A DNA stretch of 64,000 bases. Origin: Diadema setosum (lineage: Eukaryota; Echinodermata; Echinoidea; Diadematoida; Diadematidae). This document shows, piece after piece, positions 26,201 through 37,070 of this stretch. The notes below the pieces were generated by a model that worked only from the letters and a program-made list of their open reading frames with translations, made no database searches and was not told the DNA's origin. The stretch lies in assembly GCF_964275005.1 (NCBI RefSeq), contig NC_092701.1, forward strand, positions 6,616,715-6,680,714, in the 5' to 3' direction. The stretch's first letter is position 1; every line of letters starts with the position of its first letter. Position numbers and translations under genes: made by a program.

Positions 26201-27112
26201 TCCCAGACTGAGCATAACTTGCATGTTTCCCTTCAATGTCACTTGTTTGTCATATCAGAACATGGAAACATGCAAGTTATGCAGACTGTCCAAAAACTTC
26301 TCTTTTGCTCAATCTGTAACTGATTATCAAACTGAAAATATATCTTAGAACACTAACATCCTATTTTGTCTCCCATGATTCAGCAATTGTGTACAAATTT
26401 CTTTGTTTTTGTGCAGATTTAAGAATCTAACCGGTTCCATTTATAAGGTAAAGATGTCATTTTCACAAGGGTTTAATTTTCGCGAATTTCGCGAATCACA
26501 GTTGGAACGAGAATTTAACAACATGCGAAATTGTCTCCATGCGCTTTGTTAATAAAGCATTAACGTAAGCATCGGCGTTGATTCGTGAAAACAACATCTC
26601 GCGAAAATGTCTGATACAACCTCCTCATTCGCAAAAATATGTGTACGCGAAAATAACAGCCTATACAGTAATCTCTCTAAAATAAGATAGGCAGTGAAAT
26701 TTTGAGGAGCAAATTCGATGATAAAAATTGCAGCAAAATTTCCCTACAAGCTGATGGGTTAAATATGACAGACTTACATCATTACAAACCATTGTCATTC
26801 TTACACATAACTTCACCAACACTGAAAGGGCTTCAAATAGCTGTCCACTTGAAGTCACCGACAAACTCACCCCAACTAACTTTGCCAGCGCATAGACTGT
26901 ATTCTTCTGAGTGTCGGTGGGGATGATGTCTGAGTTGTCGCCAAACTTGAAATCTTTCTTGGACTCGAGGCTGAGATGGACACTGACCTCCAGCTCCTTC
27001 ACGTGGTGGACATTCCCCTCTGTGCGGAGGCGGAGGAGCTTCACGCCACTCTTACCGTAGTACGTTTCTTCGGATACGAAATCCATGTCAGTTTCAAACT
27101 TGCAACAAATCT
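20257..27112 (-). CDS. UOX: Urate oxidase (uricase), peroxisomal
   Basis: Catalyses urate + O2 + H2O to 5-hydroxyisourate and H2O2 in purine breakdown. Minus-strand exons, all in phase with GT-AG borders: 27112-26871, 24990-24795, 22748-22562, 22106-21983, 21475-21392, 20331-20257. Counting from the Met at 27086-27084 gives 293 aa (vertebrate enzymes about 304). Family landmarks: YYGK (Lys12), NSDIIPTDT (51-59), LKTTQSGF (Phe159), KDR (Arg176), [10 protein letters not shown] (Gln225), PNVHYF (Asn251, His253), the residues expected in the urate and oxygen site. The C-terminus AKL is a PTS1 peroxisome signal. The first exon is preceded by a good acceptor (cctttttgcag), so a short upstream exon probably supplies the true start; I could not identify it. 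The frame looks intact, so the gene is probably functional. Confidence 0.93.
20341..20490. repeat. Tandem duplication, two copies of about 75 bp
   Basis: GACACAAAAT...GGTAAACTTTGCAGACAGCC starts at 20341 and again at 20416, with about seven differences. It lies in the last uricase intron, 8 bp from the acceptor of the final exon, so it duplicates the likely branch-point region. Confidence 0.85.
20527..21046. mobile_element. Pogo/Tigger-like MITE, relative of 12736-13324
   Basis: Starts CAGTCAAACCTGTCTTGGCG after TA and ends GGCCGCTATAGACAGGTTTG then ACTATA. Subterminal ACCTGTCTA and GCGGCCAC words recur. Located in the last intron of uricase. No ORF. Confidence 0.8.
22457..22497. repeat. AATGCCTCCGGCACC hairpin in a uricase intron
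   Basis: AATGCCTCCGGCACCACTTC followed by its complement. It is the palindromic end of the repeat family seen in full at 56568-57880, here without a body. Confidence 0.65.
22852..22876. repeat. (GT)n microsatellite in a uricase intron
   Basis: About twelve GT copies. Confidence 0.95.
23475..23660. mobile_element. Pogo-like MITE, 186 bp, TA-flanked
   Basis: Ends CAGTGCACTCCCGTTATAAC and GTTATAACGGGAGTCCACTG with TA outside each. GTTATAACGAAAT is repeated internally. It lies in the 22749-24794 intron of uricase. A larger relative is at 60664-62704. Confidence 0.85.
25549..25876. mobile_element. Probable MITE rich in GGGAGA/TCTCCC
   Basis: AGACTCCAAC at the left and GTTGGAGTCT at the right are complements. 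The interior has several CGGGAGA and TCTCCCG words in both orientations, including a CGGGAGATCTCCCG palindrome near 25838. Located in a uricase intron. Confidence 0.5.
26441..26670. mobile_element. MITE with TTTCGCGAA motifs, relative of 14525-14750
   Basis: GGGTTTAATTTTCGCGAATT and the right end AAATAACAGCCTATACAGTA match the element at 14525-14750. The left end is worn. It ends about 200 bp from the donor of the first recognised uricase exon. Confidence 0.65.
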
Positions 27113-27388
27113 CTGCAAAAAGGAAAGAAAGAAAAGTTGGATTGAAAGTCAAATGGTCAGGAGAGTCATACAGAATGCAAAGAGCAGAGGAGTGACCTCC
27201 ACCCCCAAATCAATAGTGGAAAATAATCTCTCAGAGGCAACGCTGCACGGTCCCTGACCAGTAAAAATCACTGTCGGACCAGTAACATTTTCAGGAATGA
27301 ACTATGCAAGTAAAACATGGTAAAAGTGGGTACTTACTGGTTCAGCCCGTCTGTCGGACCAGTAAAAAAAAAAAAATGGATTAGTGTG

Positions 27389-27759
27389 TGTAATGTTTCG
27401 GGGGTGATACTTTGTTGTATCGCTGTCTATATGTTACTATAGAGTACAGATAGTTGGATACTCAGAGGCAATGGATAGAACTTCACTCAGTGGTAGTTGG
27501 GAGGATAAGTGAGACTTTATTGTTGAAACTTGGAGTATATACACAGTCTGCAGTAGGAGCTCATTTAACAAGTTTGTTTGGGTTTGTTTGTCAATCAAGT
27601 GGAGACAGTTAATCTATGTGGTCAGCTTGGGAACGGAAAGAGGGGATTGCGTTATCAGCAGAAGTTAGTGAGGGGGGAAAGCTTGGTGGTTAATGTAAAC
27701 ATAGAACATGTTATTAGGAGATGGGGTGTAGGTTGTGGTCTGGTAGTATGAACATTACA
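27389..27759 (-). repeat. 3' LTR
   Basis: 371 bp with TG...CA ends; near-identical to the LTR at 30791-31166. The ends form the inverted pair TGTAATG / CATTACA. Confidence 0.95.
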
Positions 27760-28073
27760 TCTCTCCCTTGTTTTTTTTTTTTTTTTTTTTGATGATGATG
27801 ACGATGATGATGATGAAAAAGACTGAACAACAGTGGACAAGGAGAATGACTATGAACAGAACGGAATAATGAAAAAAAAAATGAAGAGTGCACGTTGCAG
27901 ATCAAAGTTTATGAATCATGCGGTGTGACAAAGAAAGGTTTTGGTGTATGGAGACAGAGGGATAGAGAGAGGTGGGATGCAACGGGTGTATATAGGAAAG
28001 TTGTGAAATGACAGAGGGGCAGTTGTACAGGTATGCAGAAGTGAATGAGGGTGCCACGAGAAAAATGATGAAA

Positions 28074-28205
28074 ATGAAATGGACAAAAGATATTTACATT
28101 TTGTACAAGTTTTTTTATCACATGATTAAAAGGTGTCATGATAAAATGAACAAAAGATATTTACATTTTATACAAGTTCTTATCACATGATTAAAAATGT
28201 TATGA
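28074..28205. repeat. Tandem repeat of about 67 bp, two copies, inside the LTR element
   Basis: ACAAAAGATATTTACATTTT followed by a CAAGTT and TATCACATGATTAAAA stretch occurs twice. It lies between the gag-protease frame and the 3' LTR. Confidence 0.75.
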
Positions 28206-28796
28206 TTTGTTGATACAGTATAGGCTCTGCTACATAATTATCATGTTTTATCTTTACTCTCTCTTTTCTTTTTTCTTTTTTTTTTTGCAATGGTCATAAA
28301 AAGAAATAATACTCAAACACTATATTTTCCGTTTTGTCATGAGTTGCTTTACAATTGCAGGTAGGAATAGGAATCGGGCAAATTGGTTTTAGGAGCCTAT
28401 GAACATTGTTATGAAGAATTTAAATACAAAACCTACACATTTTGATCACTTTGAAACAGCTGAAATAAAAAAAAATAGAAAAAAGCTGATACACTCGACG
28501 TTCTTGGCTTGACGTCCTCACAATTGATCACTGGATCGTCAGTTACATTGTAATTTGCACATATTATCATTGACGCTTGACGCATAGATGTATCTCCAAA
28601 ACTGTCACAAAATGTTCGTTTAGATGGAATGACCATAAAATTGAGTTCAAAGTGTCCGCTATTTGTATTATACATTTGAGTCTTAAATTGTGTTCGAGTT
28701 TATCAATATGTATGTCCATATTGTTCCACAAATTATGCGCGCCAAGTTAAATTAGGAAGTAAATTGGGTTCATGTCCAGTTTATAACAGTTCAAGT

Positions 28797-30737
28797 TTAA
28801 TTTGAAACGCCAAACCCGTATCTGTCGGGTGGATGTCGGTCTCGTCGGGGATATTGTTGCCGATTCGCAGTCTGTAGCTCATCGCGTTGTCGTCGGTCAC
28901 GGAGTACTACGCTAGGAGGGTTGCTGTCGAAATCGTGGTCCTGATCATGGTTGTAGTCGTAGTGATCGTAGCGGAAACAGGACTTGGAGTTGCGATTGTG
29001 ACTCGCTGGGTTGTTTTTGTTGGAATGCGTCGCTCGCTTGACAAGAACGTGGTTGGTGATTGCGATAGCTCGCTTCCTTGGTTGTCGCTTAGTGTCGGCG
29101 AGGCGTTTCGCTCGTTGTTTCTTCGCTGCATCGCGTCTGCGAAAGCTGTCGTCGGCGCGTTGTGTCTTCATCGCTGTATCGGCGCGTTGTCTTTTTGCTG
29201 TGCTGCGTCTACAGAAGCTGTCGTTGTCGGTGCGTTGCTTCTTCACTGTATCGTGTGTGCGGAAGCTCTCGTTGTCGGTGCGTTGAGAAGTGGTCTCAGC
29301 ACGTAGATGGTTGACGTGGTCGCGGTGGTTAGGGCTTGCGGCATTGACGATTTGTACCGACTCATGGAATCTCATGAGTCCGAGTGCAACTGCTGTGTTG
29401 AAACTCAGAAGAGATGTTGAGTATGAGTGTCCGGGCACAACATGGAACTGAGCTTCCATGAGGCGCTTGTCAACGGCCTTGACGAAAGCTCGAAATTTCC
29501 CGCTGACTGGGAGAGGGCGCGTAGAGCCGTAAGCGAATAACTGAATGCGTGTGCGGTGCAGCCGCGGTTTCAAAGAAAGTTTGGCGAAGTCTTGCTCACG
29601 GAGAATATTGATGCTCGATCCCGTGTCAACTATGAGATCGATTGGTTGACCACTGATTGTTATTGTGGCTTTCGGCAGCTTGTTGTTCTCGCGAACTGAG
29701 TGAACAAAGAAGGCGTTATCATCACTGTATTGCGAGGATCCTGATGACGATGACGAGTCACGGGATAGGTGACGGACACGTTCCTTTCCACGACGACGAT
29801 GTCGGCTATTCGAGAATGAGGATCGCCAGTCACTGCGGCGATGCCGGTCCGAATCTCGAGAGCGTTCACTAGAGCTCTTCCGGTCAGGGTGCGAATTTCT
29901 GTGATGTGAGCGAAAGCGAGATGATCGGGAGTCGTCGTCGGATTTGTCGGGCTGCTGACGATGTGGCGGCTTCCCTGCAATCCGAGAGCGGCATACTTTC
30001 GCGAAATGATGTCGCTTCGCACAGTGATTGCATGTCTTTCCGCGAGCTGGACATGTGTCTCTGTCAGTGTGTTTCCTACCACAATTGGAGCACGATGTCG
30101 ACGCTTGCTGATTCGGTGACCAGCGTGATCGACCAATGTGGTGAGCTGCTGCTAGACTGTCAACTTGTAGATTACTCAGTCCTTTTTCCATCTCTCGTGC
30201 CTGCTGCTCCGTTGCTTCGTATGTTCTGGCTAGGGTGAGCAGCTTTGCGAGGTCTAGAGTGGTATCGCGAAGAGCACGACGTCGAAGTCCGGGGTCCAGG
30301 CAGCTACAAATGATTTGCGATTTTATTTCCGCGTTCATGTCGGGAAAGGAGCATCGGGCTGCTAATGACCGAAGACGATCGGCATATTGAGCAACAGTTT
30401 CTTCTTCAAGCTGTCTTGCCTGGCGAAACCGGTAGACTTCGAAGTCGACGTTGACATTCGGTGCGAAGTGCGACTTGAATGCACTGGTGATATTGGCATA
30501 TGTCTCTGCCAAGGGAGGCGTTTGGGCGGCGAGTTGCGGCCTTATCGTCTGTGTGAAGACGCTCTGGGCAGCTGCTCCCATGTGATGAAGAAGGAGAGCT
30601 TTCTTCCTGGCGGCTTGTGTGATTTCAGCAGCGTCGAAGTAGAATTCGAGGCTCTGAATCCAGGCTGTCCACCGAGATGAACACTCGACAGGGTCGGCAT
30701 CTGGGAGAAAAGGTGGAAGCGTCATCGATGTCGCCAT
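28797..30737 (-). CDS. Gag-protease polyprotein of the LTR element
   Basis: A frame of 646 codons. The first 200 residues look like a retrotransposon capsid (FEVYRFRQARQLEEETVAQY, LRSLAARCSF). Zinc-knuckle-like cysteines follow near 217-250 (CSNC, then CNHCAKRHHFAKVC). An Arg/Ser-rich linker leads to an aspartic protease with LIVDTGSSINIL near residue 370 and a FHVVPGHSYSTSLLS flap-like stretch. The last 150 residues are basic and built from repeats of the KKQRTDNDSF type, where other Gypsy elements continue into the polymerase. Treated here as a fossil element. Confidence 0.88.
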   Translation of the reverse strand: MATSMTLPPFLPDADPVECSSRWTAWIQSLEFYFDAAEITQAARKKALLLHHMGAAAQSVFTQTIRPQLAAQTPPLAETYANITSAFKSHFAPNVNVDFEVYRFRQARQLEEETVAQYADRLRSLAARCSFPDMNAEIKSQIICSCLDPGLRRRALRDTTLDLAKLLTLARTYEATEQQAREMEKGLSNLQVDSLAAAHHIGRSRWSPNQQASTSCSNCGRKHTDRDTCPARGKTCNHCAKRHHFAKVCRSRIAGKPPHRQQPDKSDDDSRSSRFRSHHRNSHPDRKSSSERSRDSDRHRRSDWRSSFSNSRHRRRGKERVRHLSRDSSSSSGSSQYSDDNAFFVHSVRENNKLPKATITISGQPIDLIVDTGSSINILREQDFAKLSLKPRLHRTRIQLFAYGSTRPLPVSGKFRAFVKAVDKRLMEAQFHVVPGHSYSTSLLSFNTAVALGLMRFHESVQIVNAASPNHRDHVNHLRAETTSQRTDNESFRTHDTVKKQRTDNDSFCRRSTAKRQRADTAMKTQRADDSFRRRDAAKKQRAKRLADTKRQPRKRAIAITNHVLVKRATHSNKNNPASHNRNSKSCFRYDHYDYNHDQDHDFDSNPPSVVLRDRRQRDELQTANRQQYPRRDRHPPDRYGFGVSN

Positions 30738-30790
30738 GGTTACATTGACTGTATCCTCGCCGTTGTCCTCGTCTTGATCCTCGTCGCCAA

Positions 30791-31166
30791 TGTAATGTTT
30801 CGGGGTGATACGTTAACTTTGTTGTATCGCTGTCTATATGTTACTATAGAGTACAGATAGTTGGATACTCAGAGGCAATGGATAGAACTTCACTCAGTGG
30901 TAGTTGGGAGGATAAGTGAGACTTTATTGTTGAAACTTGGAGTATATACACAGTCTGCAGTAGGAGCTCATTTAACAAGTTTGTTTGGGTTTGTTTGTCA
31001 ATCAAGTGGAGACAGTTAATCTATGTGGTCAGCTTGGGAACGGAAAGAGGGGATTGCGTTATCAGTAGAAGTTAGTGAGGGGGGAAAGCTTGGTGGTTAA
31101 TGTAAACATAGAACATGTTATTAGGAGATGGGGTGTAGGTTGTGGTCTGGTAGTATGAACATTACA
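30791..31166 (-). repeat. 5' LTR
   Basis: 376 bp, TG...CA ends, near-identical to 27389-27759. It should hold the element's promoter, reading toward lower coordinates, the same direction as uricase. Confidence 0.95.
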
Positions 31167-31294
31167 GTGTGCAACCCTGACTTAGGTTAGGAGTTCTAGA
31201 TCTTAGTATAACAGTTACCACAGTGATAGGACGTATACATAGATGTTTCTCTTCGTCTTGGCCTCGGGTTGACTTGTAATGAATTTAAATGAAA

Positions 31295-31457
31295 GATCAG
31301 TCTGCATCTGGTTGTCGGGGATAAGTTTCATGGAGACTGCCTGCGTCTAGCTTCACGGAATTCCCTTCTATACATGGAGGAGAGCCATAAAAAATTACCA
31401 GAAATTAAATTTAAAAAAAAAAAAACTCCTCCAGACAGATGGATTTTTCTGTCTAGC
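31295..31457. repeat. Dispersed repeat, copy 1
   Basis: Matches 32079-32248 in order: GATCAGTCTG, GGAGACT, CTTCACGGAATTC, GGAGGAGAGC, CTCCTCC, TTTTTCTGTCTA. No ends or coding frame identified. Confidence 0.65.
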
Positions 31458-32078
31458 CTTCTATGAATCCATATTTCAAGTTCTGTAATACGTACACAGG
31501 AGCTTTGCTTGCCAAATTTATCTGTATCGTTACTAATAATATCTCACTTGGAATGACGTTGGAAGAGCTACCAAGTCTCATCTCACACACTCTGCGTCAG
31601 ACTCGCGCTGTGACACGCATTTAGGGTCCGTCTCACGATCTCATGCATGGCACCCATTTTTCTCACGCATCAGGACATTTCGATATAGCTCAAAGGATTA
31701 AAGTGACTGATAGTTGCAACTGAAGGTATATTTCCCCTTTGTCTTTCAAAATAAGTAAGAAATAGTCACTAATTATGCATCAGATCGCACCATTACGAGC
31801 TAAAAATTGAAAAAGCTCCCTACCATGGCAGGGGGGACACCCCACACCCTCCCCCGCTCGGTCGCTTTGCTCCCTCGCTCACGTGCCAAGTCATGAAAAT
31901 CTCACTCATAAAAATTTTTTGAACTTGCCATCTCTGGCACTCTGTGTTGGTTTAAATCTGTGATCTGCAACTACCCATCCATTTTAGCGAACACTCGATA
32001 CTCTAGCACTGATCCTCCAATGCCACTGTGGCAACAGCATGGCATGGCATGCCCTGCATGCTCTGCGATTGACCGGAA
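31458..32078. other. Stretch between the two dispersed copies
   Basis: No gene. Around 31815-31880, GCTCCCTACCATGGCAGG and GGTCGCTTTGCTCCCTCG recall 59480-59545, probably one worn repeat family. Confidence 0.45.
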
Positions 32079-32248
32079 GATCAGTCTGTATAGACTCGTC
32101 GTCGCGGATGTGTTCCACGGAGACTATAACGTTAGAGTCTACGTTTGGCTTCACGGAATTCGATCTCCACTACGGAGGAGAGCGAGAAATATCAAAAATT
32201 GTCCCAAAAATTAGACCTCCTCCGACCAGACGTTTTTTTCTGTCTAAT
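32079..32248. repeat. Dispersed repeat, copy 2
   Basis: Direct-orientation partner of 31295-31457; about 780 bp apart, so either one duplication or two insertions. Confidence 0.65.
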
Positions 32249-32774
32249 TTACTAGCGCTGCAAGAGCTACAGGCTGTACCGTAGCAGCAAACACCTGTAA
32301 CGTTAGGCCTATACCAATCTTCCACACTCCGTCCATTTGGCATTGGCATTGATGTCACTCAGCTCAGATAGCGCCCGTAGTACCCGCAGTACATTTATAG
32401 AGTACTGATGAACATGGTGATCACGAACTGTGTGTAAATTGTCTGAAATAGGGTCGAGTTTTCCCTGAGACCGAGTTAGTCTGGAGCCTTCTGGAATAAA
32501 AGTCGGTCTACCGACTTTTATTATTTTTCTCAAAATACTCCAAAACGACTCATCATTCCGGTAAACCGCGTCAGCCAGGTAAGTTTCTTTGTAGACTCTT
32601 TCGATATATTGCAAGCAAATATGAAATGGTGCCAGACGGGTTCTCAAGCCCTTACCAGAACTTTGATTTCACTTTAAGTCCTCTTAGAAGTGAACGCGCG
32701 TCAATATGCGCAAGCGCGTAAGACTTTCCCGCCAAAACGCTTGTTGTCATGGTTGGTTAGTAGACCCCCTACTT

Positions 32775-33310
32775 AATTCTTCTTCTTCTTCTTCTTCCGA
32801 TAAAGTGCTGCCCTCAAATGGTCGAGGATGAATGCACTGCGAGAACATACGCATATGCCGCACCGGGGCAACAGAAATCTGAAATCCGGTGCAAAATATC
32901 TACAGGTGCGAGTAAAAATCTCTAGATGAAGAGTTACATCCTACAGAGTTCCCTCAATGCAGTTTTGAAGGGGATGAGGGATGGGTATGCGGCAGGATCA
33001 ACAGGCAGGTTGTTCCAGTCCCGGATGGTGCGTGGGTAGAATGAGTTGGCATATGCTGTAGAACATTCTAGTACTGGTGTGGGGGATAGTGAATCGGGAA
33101 CAGTGAGTAATAGTAATAATCTTGAATAGATATGGACACCCAGGTATTTGGTTGAGCAGACAACTTGTAGTAGGCCTACATAGTTACATGGTCATGAATG
33201 GTGTAGGAGGCAGGAACGGGATTCCTCTTGTTGGTGACCTGCAAGACCTGACACTTGGTAGCGTTAAATCGCATCAGCTCTCAGTTATCAGAATACCAAC
33301 AGTTTGGTAA
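32775..33310 (-). mobile_element. LINE 3' end, broken, minus strand
   Basis: On the minus strand, 33275-33180 codes RFNATKCQVLQVTNKRNPVP, the segment that follows the YADD block in LINE reverse transcriptases, and 33060-32945 codes YANSFYPRTIRDWNNLPVDP, the usual C-terminal block. They lie in different frames, so the copy is defective. A (TTC)n run at 32779-32799 (GAA on the element strand) is its 3' tail. Confidence 0.75.
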
Positions 33311-33834
33311 TTAACTGTTAGACCGTCTAAGTGCTAATCAGACACTTAATAAGCCCTACAGCCAAAACAGGAGTCAGAATACGGCCCCTGGGCCCTGGTT
33401 AGATGTCTCGATAATAGATTTTATTTCTCTCTGTTTTTGCAACCACGTCACTGATTCACCTTGATATAATACCACCAAAGTGCTAACCTTACCTATGTCT
33501 TTCACAATCAGCTCCCAATAATCAGAGGACGTGGATACTTTAGAACTCTTCGTCAAAGAACATCTCAGCCAGGCTAAAGCAGGCTAACGTGTTTACATAC
33601 CTGTCCGCTGTACAGCAGTGCACTGATGCATCCACATCAATGGCATCGCACACACACGCATGGCTGCGCTAGCCTGTGGCTGGAGTTATGTTGCACAATC
33701 CTGATGCACATACGTTGTGATTACGTCCGATTATGCACGTAACCTGTAATAAGGTTAGCCTGTTTTCAGGCAGACTAAAGACTAGTGGGGAGGGGATCGG
33801 GGCGGGGGATGGGAGGGGACGGGGGTGTATAACA
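33311..33834. other. Intergenic stretch
   Basis: No gene or clear repeat. G-rich near 33785-33830. Confidence 0.5.
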
Positions 33835-34027
33835 GGGTCTCGTTGCATAAAACTTTTTTAGCAACCTTAAAAAATTCAGGTTGGGATTTGCCCAACCTGA
33901 ATTTTTTAAGGTTGCTAATCTAAGAATGTAATATCCGTTGCATAAAAACTCTGGTTGGGAGCTTTCAACCGGAATTTTGTGATTTCAACCGGGAAAAAAT
34001 CCGGTTGGAGTTATATGCAACGGGCCC
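33835..34027. mobile_element. Foldback element with CGTTGCATAAAACT ends
   Basis: Left GGTCTCGTTGCATAAAACT and right AGTTATATGCAACGGGCCC are imperfect complements. Inside is a strong hairpin: TAGCAACCTTAAAAAATTCA at 33860-33879 returns as its complement at 33899-33918. CCGGTTG/CAACCGG words recur in the right half. Confidence 0.75.
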
Positions 34028-34199
34028 AGGATTTATCCCACGTATCAAATTACTGGCAGTCTCCCTCTGAGGTTACATGCTCAGAGCAGAAACCGGCTCC
34101 GTCGAAAGACATATCTTTTCTATTACAAGAAATTTCATTTGTGTTGATCTTCATAAGGGTCCCTAAATGTTGTTGTTGTTGTTGTTGTTTTTTTTTAAA

Positions 34200-36351
34200 C
34201 AAGTAAGTTAAAAACAATGCTAAGTTACAATATCATTCAGGTTACGGATTGTGGGAAAGATACAAAGAAGTTGTACAAAGTTGTCAATGCTTTACTTTAC
34301 CGAAAACAGCGATCTCCTTTACCAGAACACCTCACTCATGGTGATCAGGTTGAGTTATCCAATCGTTTTAATCAATATTTCATTGATAAAATTGTGGCAA
34401 TCCAACGGAGTTTCCCAACTCGTTGTGAACAGCCAAATGACATTGTATGTGAAGTCAAGTCAGAATTGAGTGAGTTTTCAGTCTGTCACTGTTAATGAGA
34501 TAGAAAAGCATATTAAGAACTCACCTAACAAATCATGTGAACTTGATCCAATCCCAACAGATTTGGTTAAGTGTGGCAGAGTTTTAGCACCCGTTATCAC
34601 AAGAATCATAAATGCTAGCCTGAGATTAGGTGTAGTTCCACAGGTGTGTAAAAAAACATTTATTCATCCAACTTTGAAAAAAGCAGGCTTAGATCAGGAG
34701 TGTTTAAAAAGTTACCGTCCAATTTCAAATTTACCTTATTCAAGTAAATTGCTTGAAAAGGTTGTTTTCTCACAACTGACAATGTATCTGCAAGATAATG
34801 AATTGCTTGATTCATTTCAATCTGCGTACAAGCCTGGTCATAGTGTAGAAACACTGTTTATAGTCAACTTATCAGATATAGTGTTCAGAGAATTAGATAG
34901 TGGTAACATCCACTGCTCTTATCATGCTTGATATGAGCTCAGCTTTTGACACAGTCGATCATGCTATTCTGATTCAACGATTGAGATATTTGGGCATCAA
35001 GGAACTGTTCTTGATTGGTTTATATCCTACTTATGTGATCGATCTCATTATGTCAGAATTGGTGATTACACACCTCTTGAAAACTATGACAAAGTTTGGT
35101 GTACCTCAAGGTTCTGTTGGAGGCCCGCTGCTTTTTTCTCTGTATATGCAACCAATTAGTGAAGTATTTCGCAAGCATTGTATTAGTTATCATTGTTATG
35201 CGGATGATATACAACTTTATTTGTCTTTTAAACCCACTCTGTCTTCATTGTCATCCGCTATTGTAAAACTCGAAGCATGTTTGCAAGACCTGAAAATTTG
35301 GCTTACATCCACAATCTGAGTTTCTGTTATTGGGATCAAAGCATGTGTTAAGCAAAGTTGATTATCAGTCATGTCATGTCAACATCGGTAGCACTTGCAT
35401 TGCTCCGTCGAAAACAGCCCGTAATTTAGGTGTCATGATCAGGAAATGTCATTTCGAAGTCATGTAACTCATATTCAGCGGAATGTTCGATATCAGTTGC
35501 GTAATTTAAGTTTCATAAGGAAATATTTGTCTAAATCTGCAGCTGAGATACTTATTCATACATGCTTTGATTTCTTCTCGGTTGGATTTTTCGAATTCAT
35601 TGTTGTGTAATCTTTCAAAAAAAATATGTCACAAGACTTCAACGGTTGCAAAATTCTGCTACCCGATTGTTAACTTTTACTATCCCAGTTTGATTCCATG
35701 TCACCAGTTCTCCGTTCCTTACATTGGTTACCTGTAGAAAAAAAGGATTATTTTCAAGATTTTGTTATTAGTACATCATTCAGTTCATTCTTTTTTCCCA
35801 ATATACATAAGTAATTCTGTTCAAAAATACAATCCGACACGAAGGCTACGTTCATCATCAGATGCATTCTTACTCCAAACACCCAGAGTAAAACATGGGT
35901 ATGGTGATCGTGCTTTTTCCGTTATGGGACCAAAATTGTGGAATCAGTTACCTCTTCAGTTAAGGGAACTGTCATCTACAGAGTCATTCAAATCAAAACT
36001 TAAAACTTATCTGTTCCTTTCATACTGAGGACTGTAATTGCTGTATGTCATTAATATTGGATCAATATTGTATTTTTAATTGATATATGTTGTATTCTTT
36101 ATTTGGTATATATTTGCTTTTGTTTACCATTTTCTTCTTTGTTGAAATGTTTGAATATGTAGGTATATGCATGTAAATATATGATATTTTTTTCATTTTT
36201 GAAGCGCCATGAGCACTGAAAAGTGGACCTGTGCGCTATTAGTAGCCACTATTATTATTATTATCATTATTATTATTATTATTATTAGTAGTAGTATTAG
36301 TATTAGTATTATTATTATTACTATTATTATCATTATTATTATTATTATTAA
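34200..36351 (+). mobile_element. LINE (CR1/L2-like), 5'-truncated and frameshifted, with (ATT)n tail
   Basis: Reverse-transcriptase blocks lie in order: a pre-RT part (34217-34495), SYRPISNLPYSSKLLEKVVF (34470-34931), then [29 protein letters not shown] and catalytic YADDIQLY (34900-35319), then the C-terminal block YGDRAFSVMGPKLWNQLPLQ (35762-36028). The pieces use different frames, with shifts near 34485, 34910 and after 35319, so the copy is dead. The endonuclease part is missing. The 3' end runs into an (ATT)n array at 36250-36351, as expected for a LINE tail. Confidence 0.88.
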
Positions 36352-36993
36352 AACAAGACATCGAACAGCTTTATGTTGTGTTTTCTTTCCTGATTACACT
36401 GAAAGTGAACACTTTCAGCCTACCAATTAGATAGGAACTGAAAACTGTGTGTGTACACGACGTGTGTATGTGTGTGCACACAAAAAATTACCCGAGTCAG
36501 TTGACTCATTTTAGGTCAAATCTTCTACATTGCTGTTGTGACACATCTTTTAAGTTCTTCTGAGTAAAAAGACTCGTTTTATCGAATCTAACGAGTAAAA
36601 TGACTCACACGGAATTACAATAATGAGTCACGAAATCGATGACTCATATTGCATCATCTCTATTTGACTCAGTAACTGTTATAAATGAGTCAACAGACTC
36701 ATTTTATGTGACATGCGAGTCCAATGAGTCGATTATAATCGATCATGTAATAACTTCAAGCAAAGGAATTAACTATTTTTTCAGAAAATATTTTCTGAAA
36801 TGTATTTCTGATTTTGTCGCGGATGGTAAATTGTATTTAATTGTATTTTTTGAATATTTATAATTTCATACAATTTATGAAAATATTCAGCTCTGTTATC
36901 AGAAGTCTTGAATAAATGAATAGATAATCTATTTCGAAACAATTTTACGACATGGTTACATATCAGAAGCATTGTCTCGTAATTATGTAGTTA

Positions 36994-37045
36994 GGTATTA
37001 GGAATAAGTTAGGAATGGGTTAGGAATAGGTTAGGAATAGGATTA
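36994..37045. repeat. (GTTAGGAATA)n minisatellite
   Basis: Four to five copies of a 10-bp unit with small changes. Confidence 0.8.
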
Positions 37046-37070
37046 TAGGCTACCGCAAGAATATAGGATC

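Larger units (their letters stand above)
27389..31166 (-). mobile_element. LTR retrotransposon, Gypsy/Metaviridae-like, non-autonomous gag-protease type
   Basis: Two direct LTRs (27389-27759 and 30791-31166) start TGTAATG and end CATTACA. GTGTG flanks both sides as a 5-bp target duplication (27384-27388 and 31167-31171). The element reads on the minus strand. Just inside the 5' LTR lies TTGGCGACGAGGAT, a likely primer-binding site, and just inside the 3' LTR a purine tract AACAAGGGAGAGA. One long gag-protease frame is present. No reverse transcriptase, RNase H or integrase part is seen in the roughly 1 kb left. The LTRs are almost identical, so the insertion is recent. It looks whole as a short non-autonomous form. 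It lies about 280 bp beyond the first recognised uricase exon, in an upstream intron or the promoter. Confidence 0.93.

Noticed and set aside
28887-30238. Plus-strand ORFs up to 139 codons
   Set aside because: Antisense shadows of the gag-protease frame, which is longer and has recognisable domains.
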